A stretch of 64,000 bases of DNA. It comes from JANQJA01 sp040880285. Its GTDB lineage: Bacteria; Pseudomonadota; Gammaproteobacteria; Pseudomonadales; Azotimanducaceae. The notes under the pieces were generated by a model. The model made no database searches. It was not told where the DNA came from and was given only the letters and a program-made list of their open reading frames with translations. Every line of letters starts with the position of its first letter. The stretch's first letter is position 1. Made by a program: the position numbers and the translations under genes. The stretch covers positions 4,330 to 68,329 of the forward strand of contig JBBDIT010000075.1 of assembly GCA_040880285.1 (NCBI GenBank), written 5' to 3'. Positions 1 to 8,548 of the stretch are shown here, piece after piece.

Positions 1-271
1 TCAAGTGCCCCTGTTCATTGACCCATTGCAGGTTGATATATGCATGATAGTACAAACTGAAAAGGAGTGAAGCATCGATTTGTAATTCCCAGTAATTTAC
101 TAAACTTCCTAGAACCCTGTTTTTAAGGCTTGCAGCAGCCATTCCAAGGTATTCTTCTTCATTAGTTTTATGCTGTTGTGACATGTCTCTGACAAAGCGC
201 ACCATGCTCTCATCGTTAGCAGACAGATTTGGAAAATAGGTGTCAGAGTCGTATTTGCCATAGATATACAT
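1..271 (-). CDS. Unknown small protein, runs off the left edge
   Basis: An open frame reads leftward from an ATG at 271 and is still open at base 1, giving about 90 visible residues (start MYIYGKYDSDTYFPNLS). It is rich in Tyr, Asn and Ser, with a helical-looking stretch around MAAASLKNRVLGSLVNYW. I see no signal peptide, membrane segment or recognised motif. An in-frame stop lies just upstream of the ATG, so the start is constrained, but no good ribosome binding site is visible. A perfect palindrome abuts the start codon. Function unknown; it could also be a fragment of a mobile-element gene. Confidence 0.45.
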   Translation of the reverse strand, partial: MYIYGKYDSDTYFPNLSANDESMVRFVRDMSQQHKTNEEEYLGMAAASLKNRVLGSLVNYWELQIDASLLFSLYYHAYINLQWVNEQGHL

Positions 272-290
272 TGTTCATTAATAATGAACA
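272..290. promoter_or_regulatory. Perfect 19-bp palindrome, possible operator
   Basis: TGTTCATTA, one central A, then TAATGAACA: two 9-bp arms that match perfectly. It touches the start codon of the leftward small gene, where a repressor would cover the translation start and promoter. The binding protein is not identified. Confidence 0.4.
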
Positions 291-441
291 TGAATAAATA
301 CTGAACAATTTAAAGCTGGTCAATCAAAAGGGTCAGTGTGAGTGGACTCCTGATTTTCCTTGATACTTGATTCTCCGGGCCCATAAATGCCATTGATTAA
401 GTCCATTCAAGGCAAAATATTTCATCTATAAAATGAATTAC

Positions 442-486
442 AACTCTTTATATATAGCAAATTATCACAATTTACTATATAAAGTT
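442..486. promoter_or_regulatory. A/T-rich imperfect inverted repeat upstream of abiEi
   Basis: The arms read aactctttatatatagcaaa and, inverted, aactttatatagtaaatt, around a short centre. The direct repeat ttcatctat also occurs at about 421 and 495. AbiEi antitoxins are known to repress their own operon by binding inverted repeats in the promoter, so this is the likely operator. The assignment is by position and symmetry only. Confidence 0.45.
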
Positions 487-520
487 CGTATATATTCATC
501 TATCAAGAGAAATATTACGC

Positions 521-1345
521 TTGGAATCTACTAAAGTTAAATTAAGTGGGCTCGGCAAGGCTGATCGGGAACGCTTGTCTGCGGTGCTACGTGCGACCAA
601 AGGCACGGTTTCCGTGGGCGAGGCGGCGGCTGTGCTTGGTCTGCCCCGGCCAGCAACGGCTAAATTACTGGCGCGCTGGGCCAAGTCCGGCTGGTTGTCA
701 CGGGTACAGCGAGGCCTGTATGTGCCGGTGGCGCTGGAGTCGCGCAGTGCAGACATGCCCGTGGAGGATGCCTGGGTCATTGCGGAAAAACTGTTTGCGC
801 CCTGCTATATCGGCGGCTGGTGTGCGGCGGAATACTGGGATTTGACCGAGCAAATGTTTCGCACCGTCCTGGTGATGAGCACCAAGCGCCCCCGCCAGCG
901 CAAGCTTTCGCTCAAGGGCACGGATTTTTTGGTAAAGACCATACCGGACACAGCCCTGTTTGGTTTGCAGGCCGTATGGCGTGGTCAGGTGAAGGTCTCG
1001 GTATCGGATGCCACCCGTACGGTGCTCGACATGCTGGCCGACCCTCAGGTGGGAGGCGGGCTGCGTTCAACAGTGGATATGTTCAGGAATTATCTGGACT
1101 CGGATAAAAAGGCTTTGGACTTGCTCATTCAGTATGGAGTTCGGTTCGGCAACGGTGCCGTTTTCAAGCGCCTGGGCTTTCTGCTGGAGCTTTATGCGCC
1201 CGAGGAACTGGATATCATGACTCAGTGCCGGGAACGGCTGACGGCAGGCAATACCAAACTGGACCCGGCCAGTAACACAGAAAAGCTGATAACCCGCTGG
1301 CGCCTGTGGGTGCCAGAACGCTGGGCCAATCTTACAGGAGGATAA
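521..1345 (+). CDS. abiEi: AbiEi-type antitoxin (type IV toxin-antitoxin, HTH regulator)
   Basis: A 274-residue protein with an N-terminal winged-helix region (about residues 15-75, including VGEAAAVLGLPRPATAKLLA and WLSRVQRGLYVPV) and a C-terminal domain. This is the layout of AbiEi antitoxins, which repress their own operon and counteract the AbiEii nucleotidyltransferase toxin. The frame begins at TTG 521 with only a weak AAGAG upstream. The toxin gene should follow at once, and does: its start is 4 bases after the stop codon, with AGGAGG before it. That toxin is truncated, so this is an orphan antitoxin. Upstream DNA is very A/T-rich, unlike the gene body. Confidence 0.8.
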   Translation: MESTKVKLSGLGKADRERLSAVLRATKGTVSVGEAAAVLGLPRPATAKLLARWAKSGWLSRVQRGLYVPVALESRSADMPVEDAWVIAEKLFAPCYIGGWCAAEYWDLTEQMFRTVLVMSTKRPRQRKLSLKGTDFLVKTIPDTALFGLQAVWRGQVKVSVSDATRTVLDMLADPQVGGGLRSTVDMFRNYLDSDKKALDLLIQYGVRFGNGAVFKRLGFLLELYAPEELDIMTQCRERLTAGNTKLDPASNTEKLITRWRLWVPERWANLTGG

Positions 1346-1349
1346 GGCA

Positions 1350-1481
1350 TTGATAGATCGACAGGAAGTCATGGAGTTTGCCAGGGAGTTCGGTTTGTCC
1401 CCGCAGGTGATAGAAAAAGATTACACCCTGGGGTGGTTGCTGGCTGGGAAAACTTCGGGACATCCATCATCTGCAGTATAG
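1350..1481 (+). pseudogene. abiEii: AbiEii toxin remnant, truncated after about 35 codons
   Basis: From TTG 1350, with AGGAGG at 1336-1341, the frame reads MIDRQEVMEFAREF, then LSPQVIEKDYTLGWLLAG. This matches the usual start of AbiEii/AbiGii nucleotidyltransferase toxins. The match then ends and the frame stops at 1481. The nucleotidyltransferase core that would follow (normally a KGGT motif) is absent, so the toxin cannot be active. The break falls just before repeat DNA that looks like an old insertion. Confidence 0.7.
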
Positions 1482-1502
1482 CCCCGTGCCTGTATGTGTT
1501 AA

Positions 1503-1553
1503 CGGCCATTTAAACTGACCCCCCACCCTTTCGGCCATTAATTTTGACCCCCC
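1503..1553. repeat. Two direct repeats, possible insertion-sequence end remnant
   Basis: cggccatttaaactgacccc (from 1503) and cggccattaattttgacccc (from 1532) are imperfect copies 29 bp apart, each ending in a run of C. Multiple terminal repeats containing TGACCCC are typical of IS21-like element ends. No transposase is present. The block separates the cut toxin gene from the next gene, so it may be the scar of the event that truncated abiEii. Confidence 0.35.
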
Positions 1554-1581
1554 TTGGGACAAGGCGTAGAAATCATGATTC

Positions 1582-1621
1582 ACCATGAAAAACCTCTACT
1601 ATGGTGGTGGATTTTCATGGT
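1582..1621. promoter_or_regulatory. Inverted repeat just upstream of the ATPase gene
   Basis: accatgaaaa (1582-1591) and ttttcatggt (1612-1621) pair perfectly around a 20-base centre and end 11 bases before the ATG at 1633. It may be an operator or an mRNA hairpin that controls translation. No conventional ribosome binding site is visible in this interval. Confidence 0.3.
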
Positions 1622-1632
1622 AAATTGCCCCC

Positions 1633-2775
1633 ATGATCAACCGTCAACACTGGCATGATGCCGTACAAACCGCCCTTTCCCGCAGCCGTATCACCATTCT
1701 TGCCGGGCCGCGTCAGTGTGGCAAAACCACCCTGGCGCGGCAGTTTGTGGCGGAGGACTCTGTCAATTACTTCGATCTGGAAGATCCGGTGAGCCTTACT
1801 CGCCTCGATCAGCCCATCACGGCGCTGGGTGAACTGAAAGGCTTGATTGTTATCGACGAGGTGCAGCTGCGGGCGGACCTGTTCCCGGTGCTGCGGGTGT
1901 TGGCTGACAGGCAGGATTTCAAGGGTACGTTTCTGATTCTTGGCAGTGCCTCGGGGAACCTGATGCGTCAATCGGCAGAATCTCTGGCCGGTCGCAGCGA
2001 AACCGTATCATTGCGTGGGCTGGATTTACAGGAAGTGGGGTGGGGCTCAATGGAGCGGCACTGGCTGCGGGGTGGTTTCCCGCTTTCCTTTCTTGCCGCT
2101 TCAGAGCAAAACAGCCTGGCATGGCGCAAGGACTTTATCCAAACCCTGTTACAACGGGATTTCCCCATGTGGGGAGTGCGCGTGGCCGCCACTTCCTTGT
2201 GGCGCTTCTGGACCATGCTGGCGCATTATCACGGGCAAATCTGGAACGGCGCCGAGTTTGCCCGCGCCATGGGAGTGGGAGAATCCACGGTCAGGCGTTA
2301 CCTGGATCTGTTAAGCGATGCCTTTATGGTGCGTCAGCTTCAGCCCTGGCATGCCAATATTGCCAAACGGCAGGTCAAGTCTCCTAAAATCTATATACGT
2401 GACAGCGGCCTGTTACATCAGTTATTGAGTATTGGCAGTCAGCGGGATTTGTTGACCCATCCCAAACTAGGGGCCTCCTGGGAGGGTTATGTCATTGAAG
2501 AGGTGATAGTGGCCAAGGGTGCGCAAGGTGCGTACTTCTGGGCGACCCACCAGGGCGCGGAAATGGATTTGGTGATACAGGACAATGGCCGATTGCGCGG
2601 TGTGGAGTGCAAACGTGCCGATGCTCCAAAAATTACAGCTTCTGTTCGTTCCGCACTGGAAGATCTACAACTTGAATCTGTCGCTATTGTGTATCCCGGT
2701 ACAAAGCGCTTCAAACTTGCTGAACAGGTAGAGGCGGTGCCACTGGCGGCTCTGGCTTCAGAAGGAGTTTTTTAA
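1633..2775 (+). CDS. ATP-binding protein of the AAA_14/DUF4143 family
   Basis: A 380-residue protein. The Walker A motif GPRQCGKTTL is at residues 25-34 and Walker B LIVIDEVQ near residue 74; a sensor-like FLILGSAS follows. The C-terminal half carries the DUF4143 region, ending with GAEMDLVI and GVECKR, the pattern of a PD-(D/E)XK nuclease-like fold. Such ATPases (COG1373) are common in bacteria and archaea; their role is largely unknown, though they are often found in defence or mobile regions. Length is close to the family norm and the gene looks intact. It stands alone between two broken defence loci. Confidence 0.8.
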   Translation: MINRQHWHDAVQTALSRSRITILAGPRQCGKTTLARQFVAEDSVNYFDLEDPVSLTRLDQPITALGELKGLIVIDEVQLRADLFPVLRVLADRQDFKGTFLILGSASGNLMRQSAESLAGRSETVSLRGLDLQEVGWGSMERHWLRGGFPLSFLAASEQNSLAWRKDFIQTLLQRDFPMWGVRVAATSLWRFWTMLAHYHGQIWNGAEFARAMGVGESTVRRYLDLLSDAFMVRQLQPWHANIAKRQVKSPKIYIRDSGLLHQLLSIGSQRDLLTHPKLGASWEGYVIEEVIVAKGAQGAYFWATHQGAEMDLVIQDNGRLRGVECKRADAPKITASVRSALEDLQLESVAIVYPGTKRFKLAEQVEAVPLAALASEGVF

Positions 2776-2817
2776 ATTGAAACAGATTGAACTGAAAGCC
2801 ACATCAAAGGATTCGCT

Positions 2818-4115
2818 ATGAGCCCAAGCGCCCCCATCATCTCCAAAGTCTGGAGCTACTGCGTGCCCTGGGTACTCAGAAAGGCATGCTGGGACAAATT
2901 TTCACCAAGGCGCAGAACAAGATCCAGGATCCGGCCAAGTTATATCGCCTGATCGACATGGTGGACAGTACCCAGTGGGTGGTCATGGGTGCGGATGTCA
3001 AAGGCGATATCTACGAAGGACTGCTGGAGAAAAACGCCGAAGATACCAAGTCCGGCGCCGGGCAGTATTTCACTCCGCGTGCGCTCATCAGGGCGATGGT
3101 GGAATGCATTCGTCCCGAGCCGAAGAAAACCATTGCCGATCCTGCATGCGGTACGGGTGGTTTCTTTCTCGCCGCTTATGATTTCCTGACTGAACCGAAT
3201 CACTACAAGCTGGACAAGGCTCAGAAAGACTTCCTGAAACATAATACGTTCTACGGCAACGAGATTGTCGCCAATACTCGCCGCCTGTGTCTGATGAACA
3301 TGTTCCTGCATAATATCGGCGAGATTGACGGCGAAAGTCTGGTATCACCAAACGACGCCCTGGTAGCGGCCAGTGACACGAGTTTTGATTATGTGCTGGC
3401 CAATCCGCCATTCGGCAAGAAAAGCTCCATGAGTTTTACCAACGAGGAAGGCGAACAGGAAACCGACGACCTGACCTATAACCGTCAGGATTTCTGGGCA
3501 AGCACCTCCAACAAGCAGCTGAATTTCGTGCAGCATATTCGCAGCATGCTGAAAAGCACCGGCAAGGCGGCGGTGGTGGTGCCGGATAATGTGCTGTTTG
3601 AAGGCGGGGCCGGTGAAACGATTCGTAAAAAACTTCTGGAAAACACCGATCTGCACACCATCCTGCGTTTACCAACCGGAATTTTCTATGCTCACGGCGT
3701 GAAGGCCAATGTGTTGTTTTTTGATAACCATCCTGCCAGTCCGAAGCCGTGGACAAAGGAGGTCTGGTATTATGATTACCGTACCAATATCCACCACACC
3801 CTGAAGAAGAAACCGTTGCGCTTCGAAGACCTTGCCGAATTTATCAAATGCTACAACCCGGAAAATCGCCACAAGCGAAAAGCAACATGGCATGCCGACA
3901 AGAGACCAGACGGTCGCTGGCGCAATTACAGCTATAAGGAGCTGAGTGCCAGGGATAAAACCAGCCTCGACCTTTTCTGGCTCAAGGACAAAAGCCTCAC
4001 TGATCTTGATAATCTACCCGAGCCGGATGAACTGGCCGAGGAGATAATCGAAAATCTGGAGGCCGGGCTAAGCAGCTTTCGGGAAGTGCTGGCGGGGCTA
4101 GGTCAGAAGCCGTGA
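2818..4115 (+). pseudogene. hsdM: Type I restriction methyltransferase HsdM, internal deletion and frameshift
   Basis: ATG 2818 opens MSPSAPIISKVWSYC, a typical HsdM N-terminus, but by about 2862 the homology jumps to another frame. That frame continues HLQSLELLRALGTQKGMLG and then the methylase domain to 4115. It contains the AdoMet motif DPACGTGGF (near 3142) and the catalytic NPPFG (near 3402). The helical HsdM_N domain (roughly 100-150 residues) that recognises the partner subunit has been lost. The methylase part could still be translated from ATG 2886 (409 residues), but without the N-terminal domain, hsdS or hsdR it is unlikely to methylate specifically. The intact hsdM at 46758 belongs to a different subfamily. 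Confidence 0.8.
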
Positions 4116-4168
4116 TGAGCAGGATGAACTTCCAAAGCGAACGAGAACACATTGCAGCCTCATTTTGA
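4115..4168 (+). pseudogene. Seventeen-codon stub of the gene after hsdM
   Basis: An ATG overlaps the hsdM stop codon (TGATG), as type I restriction subunit genes often do. The frame reads MSRMNFQSEREHIAASF and stops. It is probably the start of hsdS or an accessory gene of the same lost operon, but it is too short to identify. Confidence 0.3.
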
Positions 4169-4192
4169 GGCCCGCGTAATTCCTTATGCCCG

Positions 4193-5587
4193 TTAGCCAG
4201 CAGCGGCAGGCCACAGCCCGCTGGCTTCCTTCAACAACTTCGGCACGTCTCGTGGCCGTAGCACCTCTGCCTCTACCGCTTTGTGTGCTGCTGCTTCAAA
4301 GGCGGAAAGGAAACTCACCTGGTCGCCATACAGCGCCTTGATTTTCTCGTCAGGGAACGGTTCGCAGGAACCACCGAGATAAGCAAAGACGCCCTCGCCT
4401 CGTGGAATGGCGCTGTTGGTTGCGACCGGTACTTCAACTTGCGGCAATCGTATACCGCCTTTGGCGATACCATGCTGGTCGCGCACCACTTGCGCGGGAT
4501 CACCGGCGAACTCGATCCTCGGCTGGATCGGCGGCGCGATGCCGTCGGCCATCCAGCGCTGCAGGTGATAAAACACCGCGTCGTACAAAAGGCCCATGGG
4601 AATACAGTTAATGCCTGGTTCCGGTGGCCTGCCCCGGATCTGGTCGCGCTCCTGCAGCGCTTGGCGGGTTTTCTGAATCTGTTGGGAAACGTGGCAGGTT
4701 CCGGCTGACTCCCAATAGCGGAACGTGTCGGTATCGTCCTGGCGCACGCTATAGCACGCGATGGCCTCCAGTTCTGAATTCACAACAAAGATTGGAATAC
4801 CGAGATCATCGCGAATCAGATTGTGTCCTACCAACCGATTTTGTGGCGCGCCTGCAGCGGGCGCATTGATGTTGACTACCGTGTCACCGACTTCAAGCGG
4901 GGTGCCGCGTCCAAAGTAGATCGCAAGGATGAATCCATCGAGTGCACCGGTGAGTGGTTGGATCGCGTTGATATAAGTACCCAGTCGGCCCGCGGACTGG
5001 GATGCACCCAGCGCCACGACCCGTTTCACATCCAGCCCGCCCAAAGGGTCAGGTTCGCGGTTGCGGTTGGGGCCAATGGCCAGCGCGGCTTGTGTAAACA
5101 CATCGAACGAATAGTCATCGGAGGGAATCGATAAGGTGCCATAGCGTTCCGGGTCCCAGTGCGCGAGGCCCTGCGGCACGGGCGGTAAACCTTCGATGCC
5201 GACTTTTTGCGTGGTGAGGCAAACGAGCGCAAAGCCGCCTTCAAACAACTCGAGGCTCTCGGCACTGAAGAGATCGTGTCCGGCCGTTACATTGTTCCAG
5301 GTCAGGATAACGGTGCCGTTAAATTTTGCGGGCTCTTTGGGGCGATACACCAGAAAGCGCGTTTTGAATTCGCCCTGGCCGGTCTCTTCGGCTTGCCAGT
5401 GACCATCCCGGCGCGACAGGGAATCGCCGACATCCGTATAGCGCTTGGCGGTACCGGCGAGAAAGTACTCTTCTTCCTCATAACCGAGCTTCGCGACATC
5501 CTGCAACGATTTCGCGAAGGCCCAACCGTGCTTGCCGCTAGTGACCGGGCCAGTGACGGCTGCGGTGATTTCTGTTTTTGCTGTCAT
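4193..5587 (-). CDS. Alpha/beta hydrolase-domain protein
   Basis: A 464-residue protein from ATG 5587, preceded by AAAGGAG; a longer frame to 5638 lacks such a site. The nucleophile elbow is GASQSAGR near residue 195, so Ser is the likely catalytic residue. Upstream strands such as FNGTVILTWNNVTAG and the conserved Arg/Asp-rich loops fit the large alpha/beta hydrolase-domain family (Abhydrolase_10 type). Many members sit in catabolic clusters for steroids, lactones or esters. No signal peptide, so cytoplasmic. It is a single gene read away from the restriction remnants; its substrate cannot be read from sequence. Confidence 0.7.
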   Translation of the reverse strand: MTAKTEITAAVTGPVTSGKHGWAFAKSLQDVAKLGYEEEEYFLAGTAKRYTDVGDSLSRRDGHWQAEETGQGEFKTRFLVYRPKEPAKFNGTVILTWNNVTAGHDLFSAESLELFEGGFALVCLTTQKVGIEGLPPVPQGLAHWDPERYGTLSIPSDDYSFDVFTQAALAIGPNRNREPDPLGGLDVKRVVALGASQSAGRLGTYINAIQPLTGALDGFILAIYFGRGTPLEVGDTVVNINAPAAGAPQNRLVGHNLIRDDLGIPIFVVNSELEAIACYSVRQDDTDTFRYWESAGTCHVSQQIQKTRQALQERDQIRGRPPEPGINCIPMGLLYDAVFYHLQRWMADGIAPPIQPRIEFAGDPAQVVRDQHGIAKGGIRLPQVEVPVATNSAIPRGEGVFAYLGGSCEPFPDEKIKALYGDQVSFLSAFEAAAHKAVEAEVLRPRDVPKLLKEASGLWPAAAG

Positions 5588-5746
5588 GATGTGAAGCTCC
5601 TTTCCTCTAACCTTCGACCGGTAACCTGCGACCCGCAAACTGTACTCGAAGATGGCTGGAATGCGAAATCGCCGGCGCGGCCCACATCCAGGCAGTTGGC
5701 AAAAAAAACACGATGTCGCTAAGCTGGCCCTGGTGATCTTCTATCA

Positions 5747-6259
5747 ATGAGGACCAGGCGGATGTTTACGAGACGAAAATTTATGGAAAGCACCGCGGCG
5801 ACGTTGGTGTTATTGAACCTGCCCTTTGTAGCGCGCGGGTCTCACCACGAACTTGCCGAGAAGCTCAAGCAAACCAATCTCATCTATGTGACCCCGATTC
5901 GTACTGACGGGAAAGAGAGCCGGTGTCAGGCCGAGATCTGGTTCGCCGCCGACGGCACCGACATGTACGTCTGCACCGGTACCGGTAGCTGGCGTGCACG
6001 GGCACCGCGCAAGGGACTGTCAAAGGCCCGGGTGTGGATTGGGGATCTGGGCAACTGGCGCAGTACCGGTGGCCGATATCGAAAGTTGCCCAGTGTTGAA
6101 GCCAGGGTTGCGATTATCGAAGACAGGGCCGAGCAGGACCGCGTGCTTGCCTTATTCGGCGACAAATACACCGCAGAATGGGGCAGCTGGGGGCCGCGCT
6201 TCCGCAATGGTCTGGACGATGGCTCGCGCACCATGCTGCGCTACCGACCGGAGTCTTGA
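5747..6259 (+). CDS. Tat-exported protein, possible FMN-binding split-barrel fold
   Basis: A 170-residue protein. The N-terminus contains TRRKFMESTAATLVLLNLPF, a twin-arginine signal with a hydrophobic core and a probable cleavage near ARG-SHH. The start may be ATG 5747 or ATG 5762; the second has GAGG nine bases upstream and places the RR motif nearer the end. The mature part (IYVTPIRTDGKESRCQAEIW, then MYVCTGTGSWRAR) resembles small pyridoxamine-oxidase-like or DUF2255-type barrels, but that link is tentative. No operon partner. A 13-bp tandem duplication spans the stop codon. Confidence 0.6.
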   Translation: MRTRRMFTRRKFMESTAATLVLLNLPFVARGSHHELAEKLKQTNLIYVTPIRTDGKESRCQAEIWFAADGTDMYVCTGTGSWRARAPRKGLSKARVWIGDLGNWRSTGGRYRKLPSVEARVAIIEDRAEQDRVLALFGDKYTAEWGSWGPRFRNGLDDGSRTMLRYRPES

Positions 6260-6349
6260 AGGTGAGTCTTGAAGGTCAGGCGCCTTAACCTGAGCGAGTC
6301 TTGATCCAGGTCAATTTCCTTTGCCAGGTGCGGGCGTGATACTGATCAG

Positions 6350-7267
6350 GTGAAAGACTCAGACAGGATCACTGTAACGCCAGCGCCGACGGATTTCGGG
6401 AACGCGCAATATCCATCGGCCCTGGTTACCATCACCAATGCCTGCAACCTCAGGTGTTCTCACTGTTTTGTCTATCGTGAGGACACGCCCAATGATCCCC
6501 GGGATAAACTGTCCGATAAAGTCATGCTCGAGCAGTTGCGGCTTTTGCGCGACAAGCACGGCATTCGCTCCATGTTATTCATGGGCGGCGAGCCTATGAT
6601 CAAGGCAGAACTGGTGTTTGAAGCCATGAAACTGTTTGAACGCAGTTCCATCGTGACCAACGGTACCTACGGCATCCCCAGCCTACCCGGGCAACTGGTG
6701 ACTGTTTCCCTGGACGGGCCGAGGGCCGCCAATGACGCGATCCGGGGTGAAGGCGTGTTTGATCAGGTCAAGGATTCCATCTTCGATCGTGATCCTGAAG
6801 ACGGTACCACAGTGATACTGCAAATGGCGATAACTCGCCAGAACGCGCCCTTCGTTGAGGAATTTGTCGAGGCAGTCCAAGACTGGCCGATTGACGGTAT
6901 TGCGTTTACGTTTTATGTACCGGGCAAGGATGAACACAGCGAGCTGGCGTGGGAAGATCTGACAGAGCGCGATGCGGTCATTGATCGTGTCATCGCGTTG
7001 AAAAAGCAGTACCCCGTCATCAAAGCCAATGTTGGTGCTCTTGAACTCATGAAATCCGATCGCTGCCTCGCGTTCACCGGGCCAAACGGTGAGTCCTGCC
7101 TGCTTCGAAACGTGCTGCCACTTTATATGGGTGAGGGTGGACAATTCGAGCGCACCTTTTGTTGTTATGGTAACAATGTCGACTGTGCGCGCTGCGGTGC
7201 TTACGCAGTCTTTAACGCCGCGCATCGTAATTTGTCCGACGAGTTCGATTCCAGTGTCTTGACTTGA
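6350..7267 (+). CDS. Radical SAM protein with SPASM-like Cys-rich C-terminus
   Basis: A 305-residue protein from GTG 6350. The [4Fe-4S]/SAM motif CNLRCSHC occupies residues 32-39 (C32, C36, C39), followed by the GGEP motif (MGGEPM near residue 80) and a VSLDGP strand. The last 50 residues hold several cysteines (ERTFCCYGNN, VDCARCGAY), which could bind an extra cluster. The reaction is unknown; relatives modify peptides or small molecules. No obvious peptide substrate gene lies beside it. A broken, diverged paralogue is at 61700-62326, so the family has been duplicated or acquired twice. Confidence 0.75.
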   Translation: MKDSDRITVTPAPTDFGNAQYPSALVTITNACNLRCSHCFVYREDTPNDPRDKLSDKVMLEQLRLLRDKHGIRSMLFMGGEPMIKAELVFEAMKLFERSSIVTNGTYGIPSLPGQLVTVSLDGPRAANDAIRGEGVFDQVKDSIFDRDPEDGTTVILQMAITRQNAPFVEEFVEAVQDWPIDGIAFTFYVPGKDEHSELAWEDLTERDAVIDRVIALKKQYPVIKANVGALELMKSDRCLAFTGPNGESCLLRNVLPLYMGEGGQFERTFCCYGNNVDCARCGAYAVFNAAHRNLSDEFDSSVLT

Positions 7268-7328
7268 GTCAATGATTTGACCGGGTCGCTGCGTAATATG
7301 AAATATCGCCTTCCGTTAGGAGCATGTG

Positions 7329-8528
7329 ATGTCAGTACCAGACTTGAATTGGGACCTGACTTCGACAGAGCGTGCAGTCAAGGACACTGTTCACCAGTTT
7401 GCCGCCGAAGTGTTGCGTCCTGCCGGCATCGCGCTGGATAAACTTCCACCGGACGAAGCCATCGCTGCCAAATCCATCTTCTGGGATGTCCATAAACAGT
7501 ACCTTGATCTGGGCATCGCCAGCACCCGGGAAGGGCTCACAAGAATCGAGGCAGCGCGCCTGCAGGTACTTATCTCGGAAGAACTGGGATGGGGCGATTC
7601 CGGCTTTGCGATTGCTTTCGGTGCCGGCGCATTTCCTTCGAACCTTGCGGCGGCCACGGGACGCGCCGACCTGATGGCGAAGTTTCCAGCGACTGAAATC
7701 GGCTGTTGGGCCATCACCGAGCCTGATCATGGCAGCGACATGATCGACGTTGACCAGTCGCTCAGCGCAACGCAACAGTATCTCGGCAAGCCCAATTGTA
7801 TTGCTCGTGCCAACGGCAATGAATTTGTCATCAGCGGCCAGAAATCGGCCTGGGTTTCCAACGGGACCATTGCAAAATCAGCGGCGCTGTTTACAACGGT
7901 GGAAATGGCAGATGGTAGCCTGGGCGGTGCAGTATTCCTGGTGCCGCTGGATTTACCGGGCGTCGGTAAAGGTAAGGCAACCGACAAGATTGGCCAGCGC
8001 GCGCTGAACCAGGGTGAAATCTTTTTCGATGATGTGCGGGTGCCACCTGATTACATGGTGGTGCCGCCGGAGCAGTACAAGCTGCATGCCAGGCTCACGT
8101 TGGCGTCGGCCAACACCGGTATGGGCACAATCTTCGCCGGAGTTGCACGTAGCGCCTTTGAACTGGCCCTCGACTATGCGCAAGAGCGCAAACAAGGCGG
8201 GCGGCCGATCATTGCCCATCAGTCGGTGAAGGCCCGGATCTTTGAAATGTACAGGCGAGTCGAGGCGGCACGTGCGCTTAATTTTAACGTAGCGATGTTA
8301 AATGCCAGTTCGCCGACACCCAACCTGACTGCAGCAATTGCATCCAAGATAACCTCGACCCAGACCGCGTTCGAAGTTGCCAGCATGGCGTTCCAGATTT
8401 TTGGCGGCGCCGGTATCACCAAAGAGTATCCCATTGAGAAAATCTTTCGGGATGCACGTATCTCCATGATTGAAGATGGCTGCAATGAAGTGCTTGGTTT
8501 GGTTGGCGGTGCTGACCTTGCAGCCTAA
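7329..8528 (+). CDS. Acyl-CoA dehydrogenase family protein
   Basis: A 399-residue flavoprotein from ATG 7329, with AGGAG 7 bases upstream; GTG 7326 is possible. The family layout is present: N-terminal helices, the FAD loop CWAITEPDHGSDM near residue 130, and the C-terminal GGAGITKEYPIEKIFRDAR, then MIEDGCNEV with a Glu at the catalytic-base position. It should oxidise an acyl-CoA to the 2-enoyl-CoA and pass electrons to ETF. It heads a + strand run with nitroreductase, thiolase and acyl-CoA ligase, which suggests a dedicated side-chain or ring-cleavage beta-oxidation route. The chain length or ring substrate is not known. Confidence 0.85.
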   Translation: MSVPDLNWDLTSTERAVKDTVHQFAAEVLRPAGIALDKLPPDEAIAAKSIFWDVHKQYLDLGIASTREGLTRIEAARLQVLISEELGWGDSGFAIAFGAGAFPSNLAAATGRADLMAKFPATEIGCWAITEPDHGSDMIDVDQSLSATQQYLGKPNCIARANGNEFVISGQKSAWVSNGTIAKSAALFTTVEMADGSLGGAVFLVPLDLPGVGKGKATDKIGQRALNQGEIFFDDVRVPPDYMVVPPEQYKLHARLTLASANTGMGTIFAGVARSAFELALDYAQERKQGGRPIIAHQSVKARIFEMYRRVEAARALNFNVAMLNASSPTPNLTAAIASKITSTQTAFEVASMAFQIFGGAGITKEYPIEKIFRDARISMIEDGCNEVLGLVGGADLAA

Positions 8529-8548
8529 CGAGTAGTTTAGGGGGTAGT

